64,000 nucleotides of DNA, taken from Paucibacter sediminis. GTDB taxonomy: Bacteria; Pseudomonadota; Gammaproteobacteria; Burkholderiales; Burkholderiaceae_C. This document shows positions 1-8,600 of the stretch, in pieces. The stretch's first letter is position 1. Each line of letters begins with the position of its first letter. Below the pieces are notes generated by a model that searched no databases, was not told the origin of the DNA, and saw only the letters and a program-made list of their open reading frames with translations. The DNA lies in the NCBI RefSeq assembly GCF_030254645.1, contig NZ_CP116346.1, positions 558,001 to 622,000 of the forward strand. The letters run 5' to 3'. The position numbers were made by a program, and so were the translations under genes.

Positions 1-733
1 TGCGCATGGCCTCGGCGGTCTCGGCCAGCAGCAGATCGGAATCCGCGCCACGCAGGCACAGCACCGGCAGGTCCAGGCTGTCCCAGGCCTCCCAGAGTTC
101 GTAGTCGTCGGGATGGTCGATGAACTGGCGCACCATCGCCGGGTCGTAATGCGGGGTCACGCGGCCATCGGGCAGGCGCCGCGTCGAGGTCTCGGTGAGG
201 CGGCGCCATTGCGCATCGCTGAGCCAGCCATAGGGCTTGTAGACCGAGCGGAAATACTGCTCCAGCTCGCTCACCGTGGCAAAGGCCGCCGGATTGCCGG
301 CATAGGATTTGATGCGCTCCAGCGCGGGCGCGGCCAGCGAGGGGCCGTTGTCGTTCAACACCAGGCGGCGGATGCGGCCGCGCAGCGGCCCCGCCGCGGC
401 CAGCGTGCCGATGGCGCCTCCCATCGAGGTGCCGACCCAGTGGAACTGGCCCAGTCCGAGCTGATCAATGAGCTCCAGCGCGACGCGCACATAAAACGCC
501 AGGCAGTACTCGCGCCCGGGCTCCGGGCTCCACTCCGAGAGGCCGCGGCCGATGGTGTCGGGGCAGATCACGCGGTAGCGGCGGCTCAGGTGGGCGGCCA
601 GCTCGTCCATGTCGCGGCAGGTGCGCGCCAGGCCATGCCAGGCGATCACCACCTCCTGATGCTCGCTGCCCCATTCGGTGTAGTGGATCTCGCGGCCGGC
701 GCAGCGCAGGTAGTTGGAACTGAAGCCACTCAT
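1..733 (-). CDS. alpha/beta hydrolase (3' end beyond window)
   Basis: Serine-hydrolase fold enzyme, probably an esterase or amidase acting on a small substrate in the cytoplasm. The translation shows the oxyanion motif HG at residues 33-34 and the nucleophile elbow GTSMGG with Ser103, followed by an acid-bearing stretch (LRGADSD) near the window edge. The catalytic His would lie in the missing C-terminus. The ATG at 733 overlaps the stop of livM in an ATGA, so it is the last visible gene of the transporter operon. Its place there suggests that it acts on whatever the transporter imports, which is inference. No stop codon is seen before position 1. Confidence 0.8.
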   Translation of the reverse strand, partial: MSGFSSNYLRCAGREIHYTEWGSEHQEVVIAWHGLARTCRDMDELAAHLSRRYRVICPDTIGRGLSEWSPEPGREYCLAFYVRVALELIDQLGLGQFHWVGTSMGGAIGTLAAAGPLRGRIRRLVLNDNGPSLAAPALERIKSYAGNPAAFATVSELEQYFRSVYKPYGWLSDAQWRRLTETSTRRLPDGRVTPHYDPAMVRQFIDHPDDYELWEAWDSLDLPVLCLRGADSDLLLAETAEAMR

Positions 734-1896
734 GAGGACTCCTTGTTGACCGAGCCCCCAGGCGGCGGCAAAGGCCCGCCGCCGCCCCCCGGGGGGGTTG
801 AGCCAACTCGGGGACGGCCCGTCGTTGGCTCATGCAGCATCGCGCGCAGGCGCAGCCGCCCGACGATGCCGCTGGGGAAGTGGTAGACCGAGAGCACGAA
901 CAGCAGGCCCAGCCAGAGCAGCCAGCGGTCCGGCGAGATCAGCTGCGAGAGCAGCGGCACGTCGACTAGCCGGTCGGCGCCCAGCTTCATCAGATCCTGC
1001 AGATAGCTCTGCGCCAGCACGAACAGCACGCTGCCGATCACCGCGCCGTAGATCGTGCCCATGCCGCCGATCACCACGATCAGCAGGATGTCCAGCATCA
1101 GCTCGAAGGCCAGCGAGGTGTCGGGCCCGTTGTAGCGCAGCCAGAGCGCCAGCAGCGCACCGGCGGCGCAGGCAAACAGGGCCGCCAGCACGTTCGAGAG
1201 CGTGCGGTAGACCACGCTGCGGTAGCCGATCGCCTCGGCGCGGAAATCGTTCTCGCGTATCGCCTGCAGCACGCGCCCGAAGGGCGAGTTGACGATGCGC
1301 AGCATCAGCAGCACCAGCGCCACGGTGGCGACGAAGAGCAGGTAGTAGCTGAGGAAGCGGCCGTCGATGCTGGCGCCGAGGAAGGGCTCTTCCAGGTACT
1401 CGGTGCCGGGCTGCAGGGCCTCGGGCACCTTGAAGCTCAGGCCGTCCTCGCCGCCGGTGAAATCGGACAGCTGCGAGGCCAGGGTCATGAAGGCCGAGGC
1501 CACCGCCAGCGTGATCATGGCGAAGAAGATCGCCTTCACGCGCAGCGAGAACAGGCCGATCACCAGCGAGAGCAGCAGCGAGGCCAGCAACGCGCCACCC
1601 AGGCCCAGGGCCACCGCCTCCCAGCCCGGCCCCATGCGGGTGCTGGCGATCGCCACCCCATAGGCGCCGATGCCGAAGAACATGGTGTGGGCGAAGCTGA
1701 CGATGCCGGTGTAGCCTAAGAGCAGGTCGTAGCTGGCCACCAGCACGATGAAGACCATGATCTTGGCCGCCACATTGAGCGCCTTGGTGCCCGGGAAGAT
1801 GAAGGGCGTGAACGCCAGGCCCAGCACCGCGATGGCCAGGGCCAGGGCCAGCAGCTTGCTGCGCGGCAGATCGTGAGACAGGAGGGCTTTGAACAT
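730..1896 (-). CDS. livM: branched-chain amino-acid-type ABC transporter permease LivM
   Basis: Inner-membrane permease of a Liv-type (HAAT family) importer, forming the channel with LivH. It is very hydrophobic, with about nine membrane segments and a typical LivM core including the GGMGT loop. I chose ATG 1896 (start MFKALLSH); an upstream in-frame extension would overlap livH. The protein is 388 residues. Its last ~32 residues (PTTGRPRVGST, then Gly/Pro-rich low complexity) do not look like LivM and are encoded by a G/C-rich inverted-repeat stretch near 735-830. This suggests a repeat element has extended the reading frame. It lies 11 bp after livH. Confidence 0.9.
   Translation of the reverse strand: MFKALLSHDLPRSKLLALALAIAVLGLAFTPFIFPGTKALNVAAKIMVFIVLVASYDLLLGYTGIVSFAHTMFFGIGAYGVAIASTRMGPGWEAVALGLGGALLASLLLSLVIGLFSLRVKAIFFAMITLAVASAFMTLASQLSDFTGGEDGLSFKVPEALQPGTEYLEEPFLGASIDGRFLSYYLLFVATVALVLLMLRIVNSPFGRVLQAIRENDFRAEAIGYRSVVYRTLSNVLAALFACAAGALLALWLRYNGPDTSLAFELMLDILLIVVIGGMGTIYGAVIGSVLFVLAQSYLQDLMKLGADRLVDVPLLSQLISPDRWLLWLGLLFVLSVYHFPSGIVGRLRLRAMLHEPTTGRPRVGSTPPGGGGGPLPPPGGSVNKESS
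735..832. repeat. G/C-rich low-complexity inverted-repeat stretch at the livM 3' end
   Basis: The + strand carries a run with complementary arms GCGGCGG (from about 764) and CCGCCGC (about 781), followed by a C-run/G-run palindrome CCCCCCGGGGGGG and then two near-copies of GTTG(A/G)(C)TC. It encodes the non-LivM-like Gly/Pro tail of LivM. No second copy is seen in this window, so calling it a dispersed repeat is inference from its composition and position. Confidence 0.4.
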
Positions 1897-1907
1897 GACG
1901 GCGGGCC

Positions 1908-2948
1908 TCAACGGTTGGTGACGGGATAGAGGCCCTGCGGCCGCCACAGCAGCACCGCCACCATCAGCGCGATATTGGAAAACAGCGCCACCTTGGGCGC
2001 CAGGAAGCCGCAGTAGTTGGCCATCAGGCCCACCGCCAGCGCGCCGACGAAGCAGCCCAGGGTGGAGCCCAGGCCGCCGATGATGATGACGATGAAGATC
2101 AGGGTGTTGACCTGGCCGCCGATCTGCGGCGTCACGCCCTGCTGGTAGAGGCCCCACATCACGCCGCCCAGCCCCGCCAGCGCCGAGCCGCCCACGAACA
2201 CGCCCACGAACAGGCGCTTGATGCGGTAGCCCAGGCTCTCCACCATCTCGCGGTCCTGCACGCCGGCGCGTATCAGCAGCCCCAGCTTGGTCCGGTTGAG
2301 CACCAGCAGCAGGGCCATGAACACCAGCAGGCCCAGCACCACCGCGACGAGGCGGAACTTCTCGACCGCGACATCGCCAAACAGCAGCGAGCCGCGCAGG
2401 CCTTCCGGCAGCGGCATGGCGATCAGCTGCGGCCCCCAGACGGCCTTGATCAGCTCCTCGCCGATGATCATGCCGCCCATGGTGATGAGGATCTGCTTCA
2501 GGTGCATGCCGTAGACCGGCCGCACCATCACGCGCTCGAACACCAGGCCCAGCGCCGCGGCGGCCAGCATACCGGCCAGGCAGGCCGTGCCCACCGCCAC
2601 CAGGTTCGCCAGCAGCGAGGGGTTGTCGGTCCAGGCCCCCATCGCACCCATCACCGTGGTGGCCACGAAGGCGCCCAGGGCGATGAAGACGCCGTGGCCG
2701 AAGTTCAGCACGTCCATCAGACCGAACACCAGGGTCAGGCCCGAGGCGATGATGAAGATGATCAGTCCCATGGCCAGGCCGGCCACGGTCAGCGTGGCCC
2801 AGCTGCTGGCGCTGCCGATCAACGGCAGGGCGGCCAGCATCAGGCCGGCCAGCAGCAGCAGGGGCAGCTTGTCGAAGCGCGCCTGCGGCACCGGTTCAGC
2901 GGCCTGAGCGGCCTGGGCAGGGGTGGTGGGCAAGGTACGGGTAGTCAT
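1908..2948 (-). CDS. livH: branched-chain amino-acid-type ABC transporter permease LivH
   Basis: Partner inner-membrane permease of LivM. The 346-residue protein starts at ATG 2948 with a ~30-residue soluble N-terminus rich in Thr, Ala and Pro, longer than usual for LivH. About eight hydrophobic segments follow. The core has the typical LivH wording: LNFGHG near the first third and IIIGGLGS near the end. It sits 9 bp downstream of livF and 11 bp upstream of livM in one operon. The substrate cannot be read from the sequence: Liv systems import branched-chain amino acids, urea, amides or aromatic acids. Confidence 0.92.
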   Translation of the reverse strand: MTTRTLPTTPAQAAQAAEPVPQARFDKLPLLLLAGLMLAALPLIGSASSWATLTVAGLAMGLIIFIIASGLTLVFGLMDVLNFGHGVFIALGAFVATTVMGAMGAWTDNPSLLANLVAVGTACLAGMLAAAALGLVFERVMVRPVYGMHLKQILITMGGMIIGEELIKAVWGPQLIAMPLPEGLRGSLLFGDVAVEKFRLVAVVLGLLVFMALLLVLNRTKLGLLIRAGVQDREMVESLGYRIKRLFVGVFVGGSALAGLGGVMWGLYQQGVTPQIGGQVNTLIFIVIIIGGLGSTLGCFVGALAVGLMANYCGFLAPKVALFSNIALMVAVLLWRPQGLYPVTNR

Positions 2949-2957
2949 GGCAAGCCC

Positions 2958-3692
2958 TTATTGGTGTGCGGCCAGCGAGAGGCCCAGCAGGCGCTGCTGC
3001 AGCGCCTCGTCGGCGGCCAGCTCGGCCATCGCGCCGGCATGCACGACGCGGCCGTTGTCCATCACCGCGACGCGGTCGCCCAGCGCCTTGGCGACCATGA
3101 AGTTCTGCTCCACCAGCAGCACCGTGGTGTCGGTGGCCTTGAGCTCCTTGAGCGCCGCGATCAGGTTCAGGATGATGGCCGGCGCCAGGCCCTTGGAGGG
3201 CTCATCGATCAACAGCAGGCGGCGTGGCTCGATCAGCGCGCGCGCGATCGCCAGCATCTGCTTCTGCCCGCCGCTCAGCTTGCCGGCCGGATAGAGCCAG
3301 AACTTCTTCAGCGCCGGGAAGAGGCTGAACAGCCAGTCCAGGCGCGTGGTGTCCAACTCCTTGAGCGAACGCGCGCGGCGCGCCGCCAGCAGCAGGTTCT
3401 CGCGCACCGTCAGGTCGCCGAAGATGCCCATGTTCTCGGGCACATAGGCGATGTCGCGCTGCGCGATCTCGGGCGTGGCCAGCGCCTGGATCGGCTGGCC
3501 ATCGAACAGGACCTGACCCTGGCTGGCCTGCCACAGGCCCATGATGCTGCGCAGCGTGGTGGTCTTGCCCGCGCCATTGCGGCCCAAGAGCATGGTGAGC
3601 TGGCCGGCCGGCACTTCGAGATCGACGCCGTGCAGGATGTGATACGCGCCGATATGGGTATGGACGCCTTGCAGGCTCAGCAGAGAACTCAT
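2958..3692 (-). CDS. livF: Liv-type ABC transporter ATP-binding protein LivF
   Basis: Cytoplasmic ATPase subunit that powers the LivHM channel. The 244-residue protein shows Walker A GRNGAGKT (residues 37-44), the ABC signature LSGGQKQM, Walker B LLLIDEPSKG and a downstream switch His region (LLVEQN). LivF-type membership follows from the short length and the GIFGDLTVRENL region. ATG 3692 overlaps the livG stop in an ATGA, indicating translational coupling. Confidence 0.94.
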   Translation of the reverse strand: MSSLLSLQGVHTHIGAYHILHGVDLEVPAGQLTMLLGRNGAGKTTTLRSIMGLWQASQGQVLFDGQPIQALATPEIAQRDIAYVPENMGIFGDLTVRENLLLAARRARSLKELDTTRLDWLFSLFPALKKFWLYPAGKLSGGQKQMLAIARALIEPRRLLLIDEPSKGLAPAIILNLIAALKELKATDTTVLLVEQNFMVAKALGDRVAVMDNGRVVHAGAMAELAADEALQQRLLGLSLAAHQ

Positions 3693-4447
3693 GCCGCCAC
3701 CTCTTCCGGAGCGACGCCGAGATAGGCGTTCTGCACCACCGGCGAGGCGATCACCTCGGCGGGGTCGCCATCGGCCACCAGCTGGCCGTTGTGCAGCACG
3801 ATGATGCGGTCCGCCAGCTCGCGCACCACGTCCATCTTGTGCTCCACCAGCAGGATGGTGTGCTGGCCCTGGGCCTTGAGTTCGCGTATCAGGTCCAGGA
3901 TCACCGGCACCTCGTCCACGCTCATGCCGGCGGTGGGCTCGTCGAACATATAGACCTTGGGTTGCAGGGCGATCAGCATCGCCACCTCGAGCTTGCGCTG
4001 GTCGCCATGCGGCAGGGCCGCGGCGATAGCCGAAGACTTCTCGGCCAGCCGCACCTGGGCCAGGATGGCCATGGCCTCGTCGATGAGGTCGCGATGGTGC
4101 AGCCAGACCGACAGCATCTTCAGCCCGATGCCGCGCCGCGCCTGCACCGCCAGCCGCACGTTCTCCAGCACCGGCAGGTGCGGGAACAGCTGGGTGAGCT
4201 GGAAGGCCCGGCCCAGGCCGCGCCGGGTGCGCAGCGGCGCGCTCAGCGCGGTGAGGTCCTCGCCGTCCAGCAAGACCTGACCCTCGGTGGCGCGCAGCTG
4301 GCCCGAGATCAGATTGAAGTAGGTGGTCTTGCCGGCGCCATTCGGGCCGACGATGGCCGTCAGGCTGCCGGGCGCGAAGGCGCAGGACACATGGTCCACC
4401 GCCACATGGCCGCCGAAGCGGATGGTGAGGTTCTTGGTCTCAAGCAC
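3689..4447 (-). CDS. livG: Liv-type ABC transporter ATP-binding protein LivG
   Basis: Second ATPase subunit. Walker A is GPNGAGKT, the signature region reads LPHGDQRKLE (LivG proteins usually have a SYGxQRxLE-type signature) and Walker B is VYMFDEPTAGM. I prefer the GTG at 4447 (MLETKNLTIRFGG), because LivG proteins normally begin there. The in-frame ATG at 4471 would add MCHCIGII, encoded by the edge of the repeat element that separates this gene from the binding-protein gene. The protein has 252 residues from the GTG. It is coupled to livF. Confidence 0.92.
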   Translation of the reverse strand: MLETKNLTIRFGGHVAVDHVSCAFAPGSLTAIVGPNGAGKTTYFNLISGQLRATEGQVLLDGEDLTALSAPLRTRRGLGRAFQLTQLFPHLPVLENVRLAVQARRGIGLKMLSVWLHHRDLIDEAMAILAQVRLAEKSSAIAAALPHGDQRKLEVAMLIALQPKVYMFDEPTAGMSVDEVPVILDLIRELKAQGQHTILLVEHKMDVVRELADRIIVLHNGQLVADGDPAEVIASPVVQNAYLGVAPEEVAA

Positions 4448-4475
4448 GATGATTCCGATGCAGTGGCACAACCCG

Positions 4476-4597
4476 AGGCGTAGCGAGCGGGTGCAGGGCT
4501 AGGCGGACGGAGCGCAGGAACCGGAACGTACTTCCTGTACGTGAGGATTCCGAGCACCGCCCAACGACGCCCTGCGCCCGCGCAGTAGCCGAGCAAA
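4476..4597. repeat. imperfect inverted-repeat element with central hairpin
   Basis: This intergenic element lies between the binding-protein gene and livG. Its core is a hairpin with arms ACGTAC (4526-4531) and GTACGT (4537-4542) around TTCCT, bracketed by GGAA (4517-4520) and TTCC (4548-4551). Further out, GCAGGGC (4493-4499) faces GCCCTGC (4569-4575), and pairing continues imperfectly through GCGGGT/GCCCGC. The nested symmetry resembles REP/BIME-type elements. It could also act as an mRNA-stabilising stem that keeps the binding-protein transcript more abundant. It has no poly-T run. Confidence 0.55.
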
Positions 4598-4598
4598 C

Positions 4599-5801
4599 TC
4601 AGCGCTTGTTGCGGATCGGCACGTTCATCTCTTCCGGCTTGATCTCGCGCACCAGCTCGGGCACGCCCCAGGCAAAGGCCGGATCCACCTTGATCTTGAA
4701 GTGGTACATCGACTGCATGGCCTGGTGATCCTCGGCGCGGAAGCTCATCTTGCCCTTGGGCGTCTCGAAGCTCATGCCCTCCATGGTCTTGATGAGCTTG
4801 TTGGTGTTGGTGTCGCCGCCGGTCTTCTTCAGCGCTTCCACCGCCGCGATGGCGGCACTCATGCCGCCGGCGGTGAAGAAGTCGGGCGGCGCCTTGAACT
4901 GCTTGTAGTGATTCGCCACCAGCCATTCATTGACCGGGTTCTTGGGCATGCCGAAGTAGTAGTAGGCCGCGCCCTCCATGCCGGGGAACTGCTTGTAGGC
5001 CGTCATCGCCGGCAGGATGTTGCCGCCGGTGGCGATCTCGATGCCATAGCGCTTCAGGTCCAGGTCGGCGATCTTGAAGGGGTTGCCGCCGCCGGCCCAG
5101 ATGATGAAGATGACCTTGCGGCCCGGCTTGTCCTTGAGCGCATCGATGAGGCGCTGCGCACCGGCGGTGAAGTCCGTGGTGCTGGTGGGCAGGTATTCCT
5201 CATGCGTGATCTTGGCGGTCTTGAGGGCCTCCTTGAAGGCCTTCACGCCGTCGCGGCCAAAGGCATAGTCCTGCGCCAGCGTCGCGATCGTCACGCCCGG
5301 CTTGTCCAGCGCCACCGCATTGGCGATCGCGTCCTGCGAGCTGTTGCGGCCGGTGCGGAAGATGTACTTGTTCCACTTCTCGCCGGTGATGGCGTCGGCC
5401 ACGGCCGGCTCCACCAGCAGGATCTTCTTGTATTCCTCGGCCACCGGCAGCAGCGCCAGCGCCACGCCGGAGGAGCTGGGCCCGACGGCCAGGTCGGCCT
5501 TGTCGTCGCCATAGGCGGCGGCCAGCAGGCTCTTGCCCACATCGGGCTTGCCCTGGTCGTCCTTCTCGATCACCACGATCTTCTTGCCGGCCACCGTCAT
5601 GGTGCCCTGGGTGGCGTAGTCCAGGCCCATCATGAAACCGATCTGGGTCTGCTTGCCATAGGCTTCCAGCGGCCCGGTCTTGCTGTAGACATGGGCGATG
5701 CGGATTTCCTTGCCGCCGCCCGCCTGTGCCCATACCGGGCTGGCCAGGCAAGCCAGACCCAGGGCCGAAAGGCCCAACACTCGTCGCGTGATCATCGGCA
5801 T
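4599..5801 (-). CDS. Liv-type periplasmic substrate-binding protein
   Basis: Periplasmic binding protein (Peripla_BP_6 family) that delivers the ligand to LivHM. The 400-residue protein begins at ATG 5801 behind AGGAGA and has a Sec signal peptide ending at PVWAQA. The mature part has the family opening (IRIAHVYSKTGPLEAYGKQTQIGF) split across two lobes and the central KVIFIIWAGGGNP strand. Similar proteins transport amino acids, amides or aromatic acids, and the ligand is not decidable here. The gene is first in the operon, separated from livG by the inverted-repeat element. Confidence 0.9.
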   Translation of the reverse strand: MPMITRRVLGLSALGLACLASPVWAQAGGGKEIRIAHVYSKTGPLEAYGKQTQIGFMMGLDYATQGTMTVAGKKIVVIEKDDQGKPDVGKSLLAAAYGDDKADLAVGPSSSGVALALLPVAEEYKKILLVEPAVADAITGEKWNKYIFRTGRNSSQDAIANAVALDKPGVTIATLAQDYAFGRDGVKAFKEALKTAKITHEEYLPTSTTDFTAGAQRLIDALKDKPGRKVIFIIWAGGGNPFKIADLDLKRYGIEIATGGNILPAMTAYKQFPGMEGAAYYYFGMPKNPVNEWLVANHYKQFKAPPDFFTAGGMSAAIAAVEALKKTGGDTNTNKLIKTMEGMSFETPKGKMSFRAEDHQAMQSMYHFKIKVDPAFAWGVPELVREIKPEEMNVPIRNKR

Positions 5802-5852
5802 GCTGCTTGTCTCCTGTGCCCGCTGCGGGGCCTTGTTGATGGCTCGGTACCC

Positions 5853-5867
5853 GCTTGTATTGCAAGC
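5853..5867. promoter_or_regulatory. inverted repeat upstream of the Liv operon
   Basis: GCTTG-TATTG-CAAGC, a 5-bp-arm inverted repeat about 52 bp upstream of the binding-protein start codon. It is a possible operator or promoter-proximal element. The arms are short, so the call is weak. Confidence 0.25.
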
Positions 5868-6068
5868 CCCATGCCCATGGAAGCACGCCCCGGGCAAACA
5901 CTTAGAAAGCAGGCGCAAAAAGCGCATCCGGCATCGGCCGGCAGCGGATATTGTGCGAACAGTGCACCGCCGGACCGGCCGCCGGGCCGGTTGACCGGAA
6001 TATCGACAGCCGCCGGCGCGGTGTTTTGCCTCGAATCCAGACACTGCCTTACTTTCATACAACTGCCC

Positions 6069-6935
6069 ATGAAAGCATTCCAAACCTGTCTGGCCGCCCT
6101 GCTGCTGGCTTGCAGTGCCACGATCCGCGCCCAGGAAGGCGGCGACTCGCTGGCCGACTACGCCTACCAGCCCACCCAGGGTCCGCGCAACCGCGTCGTG
6201 CATTACCTGAAGTCCAATCTCGACGGCAGCAAGCGCCTGCTGCTGTCCATCCACTTCGCCACACCGCTGAAGCTGGAGGTGCTGAAGGTCGAGGCCGATG
6301 GGCAATACCTGGCCCTGGTGGCGGCCGAGCTCGATGCGCGCACCCTCACCGAGACGCAAATGCGCTCCTACAACCGCCTCGAGCAGGGCGCGCCGCGCCT
6401 GCAGATGGCGCTCAAGGCCGAGGGCCCGCGGCGCCTGGTGGCCGGCGTGGCCAAGGCGCAGCTGCCGGTGCAGCTCAGCCACCTGCCGGCGCATCTCTAC
6501 AACTTCGACCTGAGCGGCTTCAATGCGACGCTGCCGCATCTGAAGAATCCGCGTCGCGATTTCGAGGTCGGCATCATCGACCCCGATTTCGACTTCCTCA
6601 AGACCCGCTTCAAGCCCGAGGGCGGCGTACAGGAAGGCGGCTTCGTCGACAAGGGCAGCGCCAGCTTCCGCTACCTCGGGGAGGAGCGGCTCGACGAGGT
6701 GCCCTGCCTCAAGTACGAGGTCGGCGGCCCCGCCTTCCGCGGCATCCAGGGCTGGCTGTGGGTGAATGCCAAGGACCGCTTGATCGAGCGCTTCGAGCAT
6801 GCGCTGCCCGACAACCCCGACTGGCAGAGCTTCCGGCTCAGCCGCATCGCCAGCCGTCCGATGGATGCGGCGGGCTGGGCCCGCTTCAAGGCCGCCACGG
6901 TGCGCCGCGCGATGGACTTGCGCGATCAGGAGTAG
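6069..6935 (+). CDS. secreted protein of unknown function
   Basis: I do not recognise the family. The 288-residue protein from ATG 6069 has a clear Sec signal peptide (MKAFQTCLAALLLACSATIRAQ) and no further membrane segment, so it is probably periplasmic. A Cys at residue 15 sits in the hydrophobic core, but the lipobox is poor. The mature part is mixed alpha/beta and charged, with repeated short segments ending in aromatic residues. It resembles small DUF3108-like exported proteins only in general style. The 3' end overlaps the convergent chemoreceptor gene by 10 bp. No Shine-Dalgarno is obvious. Confidence 0.7.
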   Translation: MKAFQTCLAALLLACSATIRAQEGGDSLADYAYQPTQGPRNRVVHYLKSNLDGSKRLLLSIHFATPLKLEVLKVEADGQYLALVAAELDARTLTETQMRSYNRLEQGAPRLQMALKAEGPRRLVAGVAKAQLPVQLSHLPAHLYNFDLSGFNATLPHLKNPRRDFEVGIIDPDFDFLKTRFKPEGGVQEGGFVDKGSASFRYLGEERLDEVPCLKYEVGGPAFRGIQGWLWVNAKDRLIERFEHALPDNPDWQSFRLSRIASRPMDAAGWARFKAATVRRAMDLRDQE

Positions 6936-8476
6936 GCGGGCGCGATCTTGAACACCGACACCAGCTCGGTGAGCGAGGCCGCCTGCTGCTTGAGCGACTC
7001 GGCCGCGGCCGCGGTCTGCTCCACCAGCGCGGCGTTCTGCTGCGTCATGGTGTCGAGATTGGCCACCGCCTGATTCACCTGGGCAATGCCGTCGGCCTGG
7101 CCCAGGCTGGACTCGCTGATCTCGTTGACCGTGGTGCTGACGCGCTGCACCGCATGCAGGATGTCGTCCATGGACTGGCCGCCGCGCCCGACCTGCTGGG
7201 TGCCGGAGTTGACGCGCTCGACCGAATCCATGATCAGGCTCTTGATCTCCTTGGCCGCCTGCGCGGAGCGCTGCGCCAGGCTGCGCACCTCCGAGGCCAC
7301 CACCGCGAAGCCACGCCCCTGGTCGCCGGCGCGCGCCGCCTCCACCGCGGCATTCAGCGCCAGGATATTGGTCTGGAAGGCCACGCCGTCGATCACCGCG
7401 ATGATGTCGGAGATCTTGCGGCTGGCGCTGGAGATGCCGTCCATGGTGGACACCACCTCGCTCATCACCGCCGCGCCCTGGCGCGCCTGCCCGGCGGCCT
7501 GATCGGCCAGCGCATTGGTCTGCTGCGCCGCTTCGGTGGAATGCCGCACCTGCTGCACCAGCTCCTGCATCGAGGCCGCGGTCTGCTGCAGATTGGCGGC
7601 CGCCTGCTCGGTGCGGGTGGAGAGATCCTGGCTGCCCAGCGCCACCTCGCTGGAGGCGGTGCCGATCGAGGCGGTGGCCTCGCGTATGCCCTGCACCAGC
7701 TCGGTCAGGCGCCGCTGCATCGCCAGCACCTCGCCCAGCACCTGGCCGATCTCGTCGGCCTGGCCGGCGTCGATATGGCCGCTCAGGTCGCCGCCGGCCA
7801 CCGCATGCATGAGGTCGCGCATCGCGCCCAACCGCCGCCGCAGGCTGCGCACGAACACCTCCACCCCCAGCAGCGCGGCCACGCCGGCCACCACCACCAG
7901 GCCCAGCGTGAAGATGGCGTCGCGGCGGCTCACCGCGGCCACGTCGTCCACATAGACGCCCGAGCCCAGCACCCAGCCCCAGGGCTCGAAACCCATCACA
8001 TAGGAGCGCTTGGGCTCGGGCTCGCTGGCGCCCGGCTTGGGCCAGAGATAGTTGACATAGCCGGCGCCCTCGGCGCGCACCGTCTTGACGAACTCGACGA
8101 ACAGCAGCTTGCCCTTGGGGTCCTTGTTGCTGCCGAGATCCTGGCCGTTCAGCTCGGGCTTGATGGGGTGCATGACCATGCGCGGCCCCATGTCGTTGAT
8201 CCAGATGTACTCGTTGCCCGAGTAGCGGATCTTGCCGATCTCGGCCGCCGCGGCGGCCTTGGCCTCGGCCTCGCCGAGCGCGCCGGCCCGCGCCTTGTCG
8301 GCATAGCTGCGCGCGATCTTCTCGGCCGCCTTGACCTGCTCCACCGTGGTGGTCATCTTGACCGAGAGCAGGCTGTCCGCGGCACGCGAGCTGAGCAGCC
8401 CGATCACCAGCACGAAAGCCATCAGCACCAACACCACGGCCAGACGCAGACGCGTCGCCAACATCAGCTTGCCCAT
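6926..8476 (-). CDS. methyl-accepting chemotaxis protein with periplasmic sCache domain
   Basis: Chemoreceptor that senses a small ligand in the periplasm and controls CheA. The 516-residue protein starts at ATG 8476 behind AGGAGAC. Order: TM1 (about 12-30), a single Cache domain (includes YSGNEYIWIND and a GWVLGSGVYVDDV end), TM2 (about 190-210), HAMP, then the MCP signalling domain with the hairpin region around AARAGDQGRGFAVVASEVR. There is no C-terminal NWETF-type pentapeptide, so it is likely a receptor without its own CheR/CheB tether. An in-frame upstream ATG at 8530 lacks a ribosome site. Confidence 0.93.
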   Translation of the reverse strand: MGKLMLATRLRLAVVLVLMAFVLVIGLLSSRAADSLLSVKMTTTVEQVKAAEKIARSYADKARAGALGEAEAKAAAAAEIGKIRYSGNEYIWINDMGPRMVMHPIKPELNGQDLGSNKDPKGKLLFVEFVKTVRAEGAGYVNYLWPKPGASEPEPKRSYVMGFEPWGWVLGSGVYVDDVAAVSRRDAIFTLGLVVVAGVAALLGVEVFVRSLRRRLGAMRDLMHAVAGGDLSGHIDAGQADEIGQVLGEVLAMQRRLTELVQGIREATASIGTASSEVALGSQDLSTRTEQAAANLQQTAASMQELVQQVRHSTEAAQQTNALADQAAGQARQGAAVMSEVVSTMDGISSASRKISDIIAVIDGVAFQTNILALNAAVEAARAGDQGRGFAVVASEVRSLAQRSAQAAKEIKSLIMDSVERVNSGTQQVGRGGQSMDDILHAVQRVSTTVNEISESSLGQADGIAQVNQAVANLDTMTQQNAALVEQTAAAAESLKQQAASLTELVSVFKIAPAYS

Positions 8477-8600
8477 ATCCGTCTCCTGCTTGTGGTTGGA
8501 GCTCGTCACGCCGCTTGAGCGACCAGACAACTATCGCTCCAACCGTGGCTGCGGAACAAGCACCCGAAGTGCAGGAATGCTTTAATCAGCGGGCGCTAAT

